A stretch of 64,000 nt of DNA from Acanthosepion esculentum (GCA_964036315.1 OZ038496.1:11676535-11740534), one strand, 5' to 3'; numbered from the stretch's first letter, positions 1 to 10,375 are shown. Made by a program: numbers and translations. Notes: generated by a model not told the origin, from the letters alone.

Positions 1-62
1 AATAATATATATAATATTTTAGACATATATATATATATTTATATTTATATACACACACTTTT

Positions 63-118
<56 letters not shown>

Positions 119-175
119 TAGATAGATAGATATTGATAATATTAGTGGTCAATGTATATATATATATATATAGAT
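1..175. repeat. Compound microsatellite (TA/AC/GA/GATA)
   Basis: Dinucleotide and tetranucleotide runs follow one another: AC at about 63-88, TA to 106, GA to 119, GATA to about 132 and TA again at 155-172. No coding content. The run ends directly at the hairpin and hammerhead motif that follow. Confidence 0.95.
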
Positions 176-212
176 AGACAACAAAGATGGTTACCGAACC
201 ATCTTTGTTTCC

Positions 213-267
213 CACCTGATGAGATGCTTAGCTTTAAGCGTCGAAACAAATCTGCATCTTTGTAGTG
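213..267 (+). ncRNA. Hammerhead ribozyme motif, type I
   Basis: The sequence folds into a complete hammerhead core. CTGATGA is at 216-222. Stem II pairs 223-229 with 236-242 (7 bp, one G-U), loop 230-235. GAA is at 243-245. Stem III pairs 246-250 (ACAAA) with 259-263 (TTTGT), loop 251-258. The predicted cleavage nucleotide is A264 in a GUA context, and stem I is CAC 213-215 with GTG 265-267. A separate 13-bp hairpin (180-192 with 197-209) sits just upstream. Small self-cleaving hammerheads are known in Penelope-like elements and retrozymes, so this is probably the end of such a retroelement. Stem I is only 3 bp unless loops extend it, so activity is uncertain. No retroelement ORF is visible next to it. 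Confidence 0.7.
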
Positions 268-390
268 ATTACTTGTTTGTTTGTATGTAATAACTTATAA
301 TAAATAACTATTGCTTTACTTTTAGTATTGATCCCTCTTTTAAATTAATGTTATGAACGTTTAAATTTATATTCTTTTCGTTCTCATTAC

Positions 391-447
<57 letters not shown>
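391..447. repeat. (TA)n microsatellite
   Basis: Uninterrupted TA dinucleotides, about 28 units. Confidence 0.95.
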
Positions 448-453
<6 letters not shown>

Positions 454-1860
454 ATCTCCAATGGATTAAATAATATTATGTTGGTCACACCACAAACTCG
501 CTTTTAAGACGCTTAACTCTACATTTAACTGATAACCCTAACATTTTTAGACATTCAAAACAACATGCCTGCCGCGTACTCAATTCCGGAAAATCCTTGT
601 TGACAACACAATTATACTTAAACATGGAAATTATAAACAAAAATTAAAAATCCTTGAAGCTATATACATAAAACAGTTGAAACCTAACCTGAACAAATTA
701 AGCTATGAAATCTCCACAAACATTCTTAAATGCCTATAATCTATAGCAGAAGCCATTGGTTTATACCAATGGCTTCCCATACTTAATAATTCTCGTTTTC
801 ACTCCCGCGTGGTCATGTGTAACGTCACGAGCTACGACGCGTTTTTCGCTTCCTTGGCTCGTAAATAAGAGTTTGTCTTTACTTTGAGCTTATTCAAACA
901 GCAACGGCGGGCCATTATTGGGGTTTCATACATGTGTTTGATTTATTAAAATTGTCATCTTTGATAATGGCTTATGTAAGCCGAAAGCTTAGATTGGATT
1001 CAAACATGTATCAATATGGTGTTTTCCTTTCGTCTTTCAAAGATAATGTGATTAAGCTTATCAGACAATACGAAAGGAACTTACTTAAAATAAATAGACA
1101 AAACTTGTCTATATTATTTAATGAAACATGCATTAATATATATATATATATATATATTTATTTATTTATTTATATATGCATGTGCGTGTGTAAAACTTTC
1201 AGAGAATATCTGTAACAGACAATATGAATAAAGGTGAAAGGAAAACTTAGCTGACGTGTTTCGACCTTTGACAGACTTTGTCGATGTTAGTGCAAGGATG
1301 TTATTTTATAATAAATATTTATTTAGAAGAGCAAAAATTTTATTCGTTTTTAAATTTTCCGGAATGCTTATAAATCTTAATCAGGCTAGTTGAAAAGTTA
1401 GGTAAACTATGGAAGACACGAAGTAACACAAGTCCATTTCTAATAAACGAAAGTGAGTAAGTGAAGTTCATGATTGTTTTAATGCAAATTCGTATTTAAA
1501 TTAATATGTCATGGGATTAACACATATTTTGAATTTGGAATAAAATGATCTTATTAATTTCGCTGTTTTCTTTTAGGTTTTTTTAACAATTTTGTAGTCA
1601 GATATATTAACGCACAATGGGGGCTGGTGGTAATAAAAGATTTCTTGATCTAAAATAACAGGGTTAAAATTTATATTAATAATAAATGAACACAATATAA
1701 TTATAACATCAACGAAATACAGTACTCGCCAGCGGCGTGAAGTAGATAAACCACTTAGACAATATGTTACCCCCACTTGCAATAGTGTCCAACCTATTTA
1801 TAATGCTTGGGATATACTCATTTGCGTTCATAGGCATTCTATATAACAAAAACAGTATTA
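448..1860. other. No recognised gene; one perfect hairpin
   Basis: No open frame here has a recognisable domain or reasonable codon content. A perfect 12-bp palindrome with a TTAT loop lies at 749-776 (arms GAAGCCATTGGT and its complement). A (TA)n plus TTTA run lies at 1136-1175. On the minus strand near 1240-1290 is a hairpin-plus-GAAAC segment resembling the LINE/SINE 3' hairpins elsewhere in the window, but without a hammerhead core. Confidence 0.6.
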
Positions 1861-1940
1861 CCAGCAATTATCAGCAATATATTATTACTAGCAATACATT
1901 TATTTTAAAATTACCAGCAATACATTTTGAAACAAAAATA
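1860..1940. repeat. Short AGCAAT-rich tandem repeat
   Basis: Imperfect units containing ACCAGCAAT recur about five times. The same motif on the other strand (ATTGCTGGT) makes up the larger array at 7868-8125 and is scattered at 23100-23240, so it is a dispersed simple repeat. Confidence 0.6.
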
Positions 1941-1967
1941 GTACCAGCAACAAAACTCTTGTAGAGA

Positions 1968-2330
1968 TTAAATAATCCATTGAGGTTGATATGTCATAAA
2001 ACAAAATAAACTAAATAAACCAGACTCTCTACAAACCCTCTTTACAAAAATACGTCAATGAAGTCTGATCTACGAACTGATTTCATACGAAGAATACATA
2101 TTCTATTATTACGAACAAATCCTAAAAAAATATTGGCATTAAATAACCGTTGAGGTTGATATGTCATAAAACAAAATAAACCAAATAAACCAGACTCTCT
2201 ACAAACCCTCTTTACAAAAATACGTCAACGAAACTTGATCTACAAACTGATTTCTTACAAAGAATACATATTCTATTCATACGATACTATCCTAAAATCT
2301 TGTTGGCATTAAATAACCCATCGAGGTGGT
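1968..2330 (+). repeat. 170-bp tandem repeat (2+ copies)
   Basis: The block beginning ATTAAATAA followed by GAGGTTGATATG recurs at 1968, 2138 and 2308, an exact 170-bp spacing, with most intervening bases conserved. The third unit is truncated. The leading motif (GGCATTAAATAAC...GTTGATATG) also occurs at 12945-12990, 13260, 16210-16270 (-), 23060 (-) and 7770, so the unit contains the end of a dispersed element, perhaps a SINE/LINE tail. From 2340 to 2775 I see nothing further. Confidence 0.8.
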
Positions 2331-2779
2331 GATATGCAGTAAAACAAACTAAATCAAAACCAAAGCTTGACAATTGGCACGTGTATAAAACTCAGTGTTG
2401 AGGACCAAATGCGTTTGTGCCTGACGATTGCGACGTGCATGAGAACCTAAGTGCGCACCAAACTGTGAAGAACAAATGAATGTTTAATTTTACTATCTAC
2501 ACATATACATATATATTCATTTAAGACAGAATTCAACTTTGGATGGTCATATTCTATAACTAGACGGTAGCCATATGTGTGCGTGTCTGTTTGGGCATGT
2601 GCGCTTGCATGTGTGTGTTTAGTTGCAGCTCAGTTCTCGCCGTAAATTTCTATTAATTATATTCTAAACAAAGTTGTTTCTGACGCTAACACGTCTCCTT
2701 CCATCTCATAAAATTTTCTCACCTTCTTCCGACATTCTGCAACGCCCTCGTACACTTGGTACATCGCTACAACACCGTA

Positions 2780-2825
2780 CAACACACACGCACACACTAC
2801 ACTACACTACACATACACACACACA

Positions 2826-2911
<86 letters not shown>
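2780..2911. repeat. (AC)n-(TA)n compound microsatellite
   Basis: AC-rich repeats to about 2857 are followed by about 27 TA units. An apparent frame running through it is low complexity only. Confidence 0.95.
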
Positions 2912-2915
<4 letters not shown>

Positions 2916-3476
2916 CTCTGTTTTTCATTGTTTTAAGTGTCTTTTACTCTTCTGTGGAATTTTGACAGACAACGTCATCCAATTATCTGAAATCTCACAC
3001 TTTATTTATTTTCTTTTTTTCTTTTCCATGTGGAAATGAATTATCTGTTGACAAGCTATTTCTGACGTAATTCAAGTTACTCATGGATCTAATAACGAAA
3101 GAATTCTTTCTCTCTCCAAGAAACGCTTATCTTCACCTCTTATAAGGCGAGGCAGGTTCATCATATCAATTAACACTATGCCTATTAACCCGCTTCCATT
3201 TATTTTACTTACTCCCGACACAGGCTGCCACATAACAACTTCGCTTCCTACTACTGCTCCCCCTTCATCCTACTCCTCACATTATTATTATTAGTAGTAG
3301 TAGTAGCAATTTCATTCCTTTCTAAACACTAGTGTGTACATGTGTTCAAGTAACAGTAAATTTCTACAATATTTGATGGTTCTTATCAGTAGTTCCGGTG
3401 TTCCTAATTCGTACTGAACTTGAGTGCCTACGCGGTGTTATTTCACAGTTCTTCTTGTGTGTCCGGAGCACTCCTA

Positions 3477-3478
<2 letters not shown>

Positions 3479-3528
<50 letters not shown>
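3479..3528. repeat. (TTA)n microsatellite at the 3' end of LINE-A copy 1
   Basis: Sixteen to seventeen TTA units. Read on the minus strand this is an (AAT)n/(TAA)n run directly after the LINE 3' UTR, the position expected for a TAA-targeting non-LTR element. Confidence 0.9.
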
Positions 3529-3529
3529 T

Positions 3530-4076
3530 CCTTTGATTTCTGGTGTGTACACATTTCTCGACCAGAGACCCAAGGTTAGCAATGGCTTCATGACACTTTC
3601 CACTGACAAAAAAAAAATGACATAGATAAACCCTTCGTAAAGTGTGGACTGTACATTTTTGTATCTCTTTGAGGCATGGACTTCCAGGGATCCCTTCAAT
3701 TAGTCTACTGGAATCTTTTCCAAAAAATCCTAGGGCTCCAACTACAACAGGGATTGTTGATATTCCTATGTGCCACATTTTTTAGATTTCTATTTCAAGT
3801 GCCTTGCATTTTGACAGCTTTTTGAATATCTTCAAAGATACATTACAGTCTGCAGGGACTGCCATATCAATAAGGAGGCACTTTTTTTGTTTGTGATCTT
3901 TAATAACAATGTCTGGGCGGTTGGCTTTGATTGTTCTGTCAGTGTGTATTGTGTAGAACCCATAGAATTGTAACAGGTCCTATCTCCGTAACCGGGTCTG
4001 GGTGGTGTTCATACCAGTTTCTTTCAGTTTCCTTCCCGTAGAAGTGGCAAATTTCCCATGTGCCACATTTTTCAAA
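3530..4076 (-). pseudogene. LINE-A copy 1: Dong/R4-like non-LTR retrotransposon, 3' part
   Basis: Read on the minus strand, the fragment gives in order an endonuclease motif (ANRPDIVIKDH, then LLIDMAVPAD), a conserved KLSKCKALEIE helix, and the terminal block IPVVVGALGF...IPGSPCLKEIQK...LRR, ending at 3525-3778. This matches the C-terminal restriction-like endonuclease region of R2/R4/Dong-type non-LTR elements. Only this C-terminus and the 3' UTR remain; the break at about 4076 abuts an (AAT)n run separating it from a second copy. Frame breaks are present, so it is a relic. The family is recognised from motifs; the R4/Dong clade call is inference helped by the TAA flanks. Confidence 0.7.
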
Positions 4077-4130
4077 TTATTATTATTAATATTATTATTA
4101 TTGTTATTATTATTATTATTATTATTGTTA
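4077..4130. repeat. (ATT)n microsatellite between LINE-A copies
   Basis: Imperfect ATT/GTT triplets separate the two minus-strand LINE-A copies. It is the 3' tail of the upstream (higher-coordinate) copy and the insertion site of the lower one. Confidence 0.9.
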
Positions 4131-5052
4131 TTTTGATTTCTGCTATGGTCACACTTACTACCAAGTCTGCCTGAAGACCTAAGGCAGGTCGTGGGGTGTG
4201 TTTTTTGGCTATATTTCATGATTTGTTTTTCTAACTCCCATTACATAACTAGCGTTACATGAACAAAGTTCTTAGTCTACGGACTGTACATTGCAAAAGA
4301 ATTCTTTTATATTTATCCTAAACTGGGATTTCCAGGGATTTTTTTTCAATGTGTTGCTGTTGTGTTCCTTTTTTCATCATTTCAAGCGCACCTTCTACCA
4401 CTGGCACTATTCTTGTTTTCAATTTTCGCATTTTTACTATTTCGCTTTCCAGGTCTTTATACTTCGACAGTTTTTCAAATGATTTCGTTTTTATTCTTAC
4501 AGTCCGCTGGACAAGCCATATCAATGTGTAGGCAAGTCTTTTCTTTATTTTCCGTTTTTTTACAATTATGTCCGGCCTATTTGCTTTAAAATTCCCGTCT
4601 GTAAAGATGATGTAATCCCATAGAATTGTTTTGTCTTCTATTCCTGTAACCGATGCAGGGTGACGTTCATACCTGTGTGTGTTTACATCTTTTCCAACGT
4701 GTTTGCACATTGTCCAGTGTAAATATTGCCCCTCTCTATAGCGACGATGTTTATATTCATTTGGCTCAAGTACATAACATCCTGAGATTAGATGGTCTAT
4801 GGTTTCCTGATATTTCTCACAGAACCTGTATTCTTGATCCACACTATTGTGTATGATAATTGCTTGATAGTTTCAGACTCTGGTCTTGCGCTGCAAGAAT
4901 AAAGCCTTCCGTTTCAGCCTTTAATTCAGATGCTCGTTACCATCGATGAGTGTTAACTTGATCAAAAGGAACTTTATTAGCACGTTCTGGATGTTGGCCA
5001 TGGAGAGGCTTTTCTTGCCAACTTTTGTTTCATCTAATCAAGAGCTTTAACT
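4131..5052 (-). pseudogene. LINE-A copy 2: Dong/R4-like non-LTR retrotransposon, C-terminus
   Basis: The minus strand carries a 174-codon open frame (4318-4842). It holds a Cys/His motif (CEKYQETIDHLISGC), a WTMCKH segment, an endonuclease segment (ILWDYIIFTDG...ANRPDIIVKK), the EKLSKYKDLESEIVKM helix and the IVPVVEGALEMMKKGTQQ block. Upstream, in shifted frames, are the expected preceding segments (KQKL, HGQHPER, AETEGFILAAQDQ-like) back to about 5050. The 3' UTR runs to the (ATT)n tail at 4130. The N-terminal DNA-binding part and polymerase core are missing. This is the best preserved open frame of the family here, but it is truncated. Zinc motif plus RPD endonuclease at the C-terminus is the R2/R4-type arrangement. 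Confidence 0.75.
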
Positions 5053-5058
5053 TTGGCT

Positions 5059-5121
5059 TTATTATTATTATTATTATTATTATTTTTGTTGTTGTTGTTG
5101 TTGTTGATGATGATGATGATA
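5059..5121. repeat. (ATT)n-(GTT)n-(GAT)n triplet array
   Basis: Three triplet repeats in a row, on the 5' side of LINE-A copy 2, so that copy is bracketed by TAA-type microsatellite on both sides. Confidence 0.9.
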
Positions 5122-5204
5122 ATAATCCAGAAAAGTCAGAACCTTCTTTTAGCAGATCAATTGAAAAATCTCTTACGTAATGAAGTATTATCCCATCATT
5201 ATCA

Positions 5205-5480
5205 TCGCCTTTAGTCCCTGTCCTCTTTCAGTTTTCGGGGACGGGGTGTGCAAACGAAACAGACAATCTCCTCCAGGATAATCTGGTGGCCATGACAATC
5301 AGTTCTGACATTGTCATGGCCGTCCGCTCTTTGAAGTTGTCTGAATAGCCGTTGCGTTGCCGTCCCCCGATTGCGTCCGCCTTCAAATTGCCTTGCATGA
5401 TGGTCATGCAAAGGCTTTTATGCCGTGTGACATGGCCAACCCAACCTAAATGACGTAGAAATGAAAATAAGACTGACATC
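5205..5480 (-). pseudogene. LINE-E: non-LTR retrotransposon ORF2 C-terminus
   Basis: The minus-strand frame (5228-5479) reads RHLGWVGHVTRHKSLCMTIM, then GNLKAD and RQRNGYSDNFKERTAMTMSE, ending SWRRLSV. This is the conserved tail after the reverse transcriptase thumb of many invertebrate LINEs: a GHV-R motif, a G-x-R-x-R-G-R-like basic stretch, the W/Y-x-D-N segment, and the W-R near the end. Only this C-terminal piece is present. Clade not assigned. It abuts the 77-bp minisatellite. Confidence 0.6.
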
Positions 5481-5735
5481 TCATTTTAACAGGTATACAG
5501 GTTGCGATGGATAAATTGTCGTCTAAATGACACAGTACTGAAAATGACACAGGCATCTCATTTTAACAGGTGTACAGGGTGCGATGGACGAATTGTCGTC
5601 TAAATGACGCAGAACTGAAAATGACACAGGCATCTGATTTTAACAGATATACAGGCTGCGATGGATAAATTGTCGTCTAAATGACGCGAAAATGAAAATA
5701 ACCTTGACATCTCATTTTAACAGATATATTTGCCA
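5443..5735. repeat. 77-bp tandem repeat (about 3.8 copies)
   Basis: The block starting CTCATTTTAACAG recurs at 5480, 5557, 5634 and 5711, exactly 77 bp apart, with a partial unit before the first. Each unit contains a GTCGTCTAAATGACG near-palindrome. It lies between LINE-E and the transposase remnant and may have grown from the latter's 3' end. Confidence 0.9.
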
Positions 5736-5754
5736 AAACTACACAAAATTTTAT

Positions 5755-6290
5755 TGAAATACTATAGGGTAAACTTATTCAAGAAAGCCGCCGTCGGCTT
5801 CAATCACAACCTCCAGACGACTTCGACATCTCCTGTATCTCTTCTGATCGGTCAACGTGTATAATTTGATGAATGCTGCCATAATCCTTGAATTCAATTC
5901 ACTTTTGGTGTTACAAGGAGTTTGTTGGTCTCTCTCTCAACTGGGCCCCACACATAATAGTCAAGGGGGTTGTAGTCTGGGGAGTTAGGTGGCCACACGT
6001 CAGGGGTGACATTGTCATAGAAATTGTCTGACAATCATGACTGTGTTCTTCTGCTAATGTGGCATGGTGCAGTGTCCTGTTGTCAGATATAGATCCTTCC
6101 AGCAGCCATCCTCATGACTCAGGGCAGAAGTATTTCCTCGCGGCACTCAATATGAGGCTATTTAGGAAGAGGAATGAAAGCATAATGTCGCCGTCACTAG
6201 TGACCATTCCAAACACCATGATGTTGACTGTTGTTTTCATCACTCTCGGGACATCTTTGGGAGACACAGCATCCTCTGCATTGTCCTAAG
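5755..6290 (-). pseudogene. maT-like (DD37D) Tc1/mariner transposase remnant
   Basis: On the minus strand the order is: PKDVPRVMK, a MVFG segment, QQDTAPCH (second catalytic Asp, codon 6074-6076), NFYDNVTPDVWPPNSPDYN and PLDYYVWG (third catalytic Asp, codon 5960-5962), then VERETNK. The two Asp codons are 114 nt apart, so 37 residues separate them: a DD37D signature, known for the maT group of the IS630-Tc1-mariner superfamily. Several stops and a frameshift, and loss of the N-terminal DNA-binding domain and first Asp, show it is dead. The far C-terminal block (VVEAD-like) is recognisable to about 5790. No TIRs found. Confidence 0.75.
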
Positions 6291-6689
6291 TTTGAAAATC
6301 AAACATTCTGAAATGTTCCTATTGGAGCTTCCGGTGCGAATGCCAAGTAGTAAAGCATGCCATTTCCAAACTTATAGTAGAGTGTATTGCATCATGAGGC
6401 TTTTTTTTATCACAGATGGTGCCCAAATGACACTACTATACTGTGCAGTGGACAAAATAAAATTAAAAAAACAAATCGCATGGGCGAAATTTTAAATATA
6501 AAATGGCGAGAATTTTCATATTGCACCGTGTAGTACTTAATATAAATCTTTCGAAATTAAAGGTAGATACCTGGAATTTAAGTGATGGCACCGATCCTGA
6601 ATTCATAATAAAAATTCGGTATGTAGAATTATAAAATACCAAACAATTCAAATAATTCGGTGTATGTATTATTTATAACCAATTTAATA
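6291..6689. other. No recognised feature
   Basis: AT-rich unique-looking sequence; no open frame with a recognisable domain. Confidence 0.5.
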
Positions 6690-7400
6690 TAGGCGAAATT
6701 TAGCACAAAGTAAAATTTAGCATAATTGGAATATAGTAAGAGTGAAATTTAGTACAGGTTAAATTACGTATAGGAGAAATTTAGTATAAGTGATATTTAG
6801 TATAAGTGATATTTAGTATAAGTGATATTTAGTATAAGTGATATTTAGTATAGGTGAAATTTAGATTAAGTGAAATTTAACATAAGTGAAATATAGTATA
6901 GGTGAAATTTAGTATCAGGGAAATATGGTATAGGTGAAATTTAGTATAGGTGAAATTTAGTATCAGTGAAATATACTACAGGTGAAATTTACTATAAGTG
7001 AAATTTCGTATAAGTGAAACATAGTATAGGCGAAATTTAATATAAGTGAATTATAGTATAGGTGAAACTTAGATTAAATGAAATTTAATATAAATGGATT
7101 ATAGTATAGGTGAAATTTAGTATCAGTGAAATATAGTATAGGTGAAATTTAGATTAAATGAAATTTAATATAATGACATGTAGTATAGGTGACATTTACT
7201 ATCAGTGAAATTTAGTACAGGTGAAATTTAGTATAAGTGAAATATACTATAGGTGAAATTTAGAATAAGTGAAATCTAATATAAGTGAAATATGGTACAG
7301 GTTAATTTAGTATAAGTGAAATATAGTATAGGTGAAATTTAGTATAAGTGGAATTTAGTTTAGGTGAAATTTAGTATAAAGGAAATATAGTATAGGTAAA
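6690..7400. repeat. 16-bp minisatellite, about 44 copies
   Basis: Units of the form GTGAAATTTAGTATAG repeat through about 710 bp, with TATTTAG and ACTATAG variants. Head-to-tail throughout, with no higher-order period obvious by eye. Confidence 0.95.
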
Positions 7401-7867
7401 AGTGAACATAGAATAGGTTGCGCCACTCATTACTAAAAACATAACATTACCCTAAAAACTAGAGTCATGTTCTAAAAGAATTGTTTGAACAAAAGGATTT
7501 TATGAATTTCAACTGACAGTAGTACTGGCTCCACGCTAAATGAATGCCAGATGTTTCTCTATAATGAAACAGGGTAACCCTTCAGATAATCAGCTAAAAA
7601 TAATCTGGTAAATTCTGCTTTGCTTAAACTACGTAAAATAAACTGTTATTTTATAACACAGTGGCGACCCTGGCAATTGGGTTTTCGGTAGAATCTAGCA
7701 GGTTTTCGGTAACTGTTTCTTAGTTTAGTTGGAGGGTCGGCGAGCAGATGTTTCGTTTGATTGAATTTGTTTAACGGCATATCAACATATATGGCCGACA
7801 TCTAAATATTTTGAACAAAATTATATGGCTTGAAATAGAAGCAATTGCTCGCATTCAACTGTAGATA

Positions 7868-8125
7868 GAATATATTGTTGATCATTTTGCTATAATTTGT
7901 ATTGTTGGTAATTCTACTATAAAATGTATTGTTGGTCACTTTCCTATAATGAAATATGTTGCTGGTCATACTAATATAATGAAATGTATTGCTGGTCATT
8001 CTGCTATAAAATGTATTGTTGGTAATTATTTAGCTATAAATTTTATTGGTATTTCTACTATAAAATATATTGTTGGGCACATTCCTTTAATGAAATGTAT
8101 CGATGGCCATTCTACTACAGATATG
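7868..8125. repeat. Imperfect 27-30-bp tandem repeat
   Basis: Units resembling AATGTATTGTTGGTCATTCT followed by ACTATAA recur about eight times. A 75-codon frame crosses it and shows repeated KCI-GHS peptides, but this only reflects the repeat period, not a gene. Confidence 0.8.
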
Positions 8126-8144
8126 TATTTTTATACTTTCATGG

Positions 8145-8345
8145 GGTTTGTTTACGGGTCCACTATTTGCCCATAGCTAGGACCCTAACTGATACTACTA
8201 CCCTGACTCCGGCTGAACCTGGGATCGACGGTAATTAAGCGGTGGTTCCGCCCTACTCAAAACATCCAATCTCCAAATCAGAAGCCATGCTGCCGGATGT
8301 AGTTTACCATCACACCCAGAATTGGCGCGTGGAGGCGATTGTGCG
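8145..8345 (+). repeat. Dispersed repeat R1, copy 1
   Basis: The segment beginning CCATAGCTAGGACCCTAAC, with GTGGTTCC and GCTGCCGGATGTAGTTTA downstream, recurs at 16415-16600 and 24245-24405 in the same orientation at roughly 75-85 percent identity by eye. No ORF or RNA promoter recognised, so it is a non-coding interspersed repeat of unknown class. Confidence 0.75.
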
Positions 8346-8850
8346 GTATATTCAGCTTAGAATGGGTGGGTTGTTTATGCTGGAATCGAGGTAATCAACG
8401 ACGCTGTATATTCTCATGATGTCAGCATTTTGTGAAACCTGCGCTACAAGAATTACCCAATGTTTTCAGCATGTATTTGCTGCGTAGTCCACCCTTACTC
8501 GTTGGAATAATGTTTAATTGTAATGAACTAATATACCATGTTCTTATTGATTTTACGCCGTTCAGGGAATAGCAGTTTATTTTGCGCCGATTAAGTGAAG
8601 GATTATCAGTACCGTTACCGTTATCAGGTCCAGTAATGAAGGGCACAGCTTTATTTTTCCTGCAATCTGTAGATCTTTTCACAGACTTTCACTCTCTTAC
8701 CGTTGTTGGAAAATCCTATTAACAATAATTAGGTTTGTTTTTCTCACATATATCTTTCATTCTTTCTTCCTCGCTTTTTCTTACTTCTTTTTTCTTTATT
8801 CTTGTCAACAATCTTTCAATCTCTCTATCCATGTATTGGTTCTTCTTGAC
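8346..8850. other. No recognised feature
   Basis: No domain-bearing frame and no repeat recognised; pyrimidine-rich towards 8750-8850. Confidence 0.5.
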
Positions 8851-8854
8851 TTTC

Positions 8855-9000
<146 letters not shown>

Positions 9001-9004
9001 AATC

Positions 9005-9063
9005 TCATATTATCATTATCTATCTATGTATCTATCTATCTATCCATCTATCCCATACTGTTA

Positions 9064-9116
<53 letters not shown>

Positions 9117-9128
9117 TCCATACTGTTA

Positions 9129-9169
<41 letters not shown>

Positions 9170-9181
9170 TCCATACTGTTA

Positions 9182-9247
<66 letters not shown>

Positions 9248-9279
9248 CCATACTGTTAATTATCTATCTATCTATCTAG

Positions 9280-9319
<40 letters not shown>

Positions 9320-9368
9320 TCCATACTGTTAATTATCTATCTATCTATCTATCTATTCCATACTGTTA

Positions 9369-9441
<73 letters not shown>

Positions 9442-9473
9442 TTATCTATCTATATATCTATCCCATACTGTTA

Positions 9474-9531
<58 letters not shown>

Positions 9532-9565
9532 CCATACTGTTAATTATCTATCTATCTATCTATCC
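9005..9565. repeat. (TATC)n higher-order array with CATACTGTTAAT spacers
   Basis: Eight blocks of TATC repeats of different lengths are separated by a conserved spacer CCATACTGTTAAT, at about 9052, 9118, 9171, 9248, 9321, 9358, 9462 and 9532. The constant spacer and variable TATC count show amplification of a unit of spacer plus TATC run. Confidence 0.95.
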
Positions 9566-9811
9566 TTTCTTTTTATCACTTTCAAACTCAACTATATCTA
9601 CCGTTTTCCCATAAGGCCAAGAATAGTAACATCTTTTAAATGACAATTCTTTAACTCCTTACCCTTCCTAACTATGCTTGAATGTAATAACTTCGATAAA
9701 TGTTATTTTTCATTCTATGATATATGTCTGTTTTCGGTTAATATTCCATTGAATTTTATTGTCAAATCCTAACCGTTTGCACAGTTCGTAATTACTCATC
9801 CAATCAATATC

Positions 9812-10045
9812 TGTCTATATTTCAGTGATGAGTTATTGTATACGCTATTTCCATTATTCGGATTATTATCCTCATCTTTGTTGCCATATTTATTACAACG
9901 TTTCGGTCGTTGTACGCTGCGGCCTTCTTCATGTGGTTGGAATGTTGAACTGCACCCTTTATTTCGCTCACTGGGGTAGACTGTTCTAGTTTCACGTGCC
10001 ATGTTTAAATGGATGTCAGTTATCAGTTATCTCCTGTTAATTTAC
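9812..10045 (-). mobile_element. SINE family S1 (hammerhead-like 3' half), headless copy
   Basis: On the minus strand this copy contains the AACAGGAGATAACTGATAAC body, an AGTGAGCGAAATAAAGGG segment, the hairpin AAGAAGGCC...CGAAACGTTG (about 9895-9940) and the AGATGAGGATAATAATCCG tail. The core reads ATGAAGA rather than CTGAAGA. The tRNA-like head is missing. It is arranged head to head with the next copy, so the pair forms a large inverted repeat about 15 bp apart. Confidence 0.75.
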
Positions 10046-10060
10046 CTCTGCAGGTTCACA

Positions 10061-10375
10061 TTGCACAGTGGATAAAGGCGTCGGTTAGATCCAGTGACTG
10101 GACCCAAAGCGTGAGTTCAATACCCGGTTAAGGCAGTGGATGACTTTCAGAGGGGAGTTAACAGGAGATAATTGATAATTAACATCCATTAAACATGGCA
10201 CGTGGAACTAGAACAGTTTTCCCCCAGTGAGCGAAATAAAGGGTTCAATTCAACATTCCAACCACCTGAAGAAGGCCGGGGCGTACAACGGGCGAAACGT
10301 TGTAATAAATATGGCGACAAAGATGAGGACAATAGTCCGAATAATGTAAATACCACCCAATCAAATATATATTTA
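10061..10375 (+). mobile_element. SINE family S1, full-length copy with tRNA-like head
   Basis: The head has a pol III box A (TTGCACAGTGG, 10061-10071) and box B (GAGTTCAATACC, 10113-10124). The body follows (AACAGGAGATAATTG), then CTGAAGA (10266-10272), a GC-rich stem, CGAAACGTTGTAATAAATATGG and a GACAATAGTCCGAATAATGTAAATA tail. Related copies occur at 9812, 21000, 42070, 47695 and 47957. The hairpin resembles a hammerhead core (CUGANGA...GAAAC), but one extra A precedes stem II and no stem I pairing is visible. Confidence 0.75.

Noticed and set aside
1240..1290. Minus-strand hairpin followed by GTCGAAACACG, hammerhead-like
   Set aside because: The upstream core reads CGACAAAG rather than CUGANGA; stem II alone is not evidence.
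7949..8176. Repeated-peptide frame (KCIAGHS-like)
   Set aside because: The peptide repeat equals the DNA tandem period, and the frame ends where the repeat ends.
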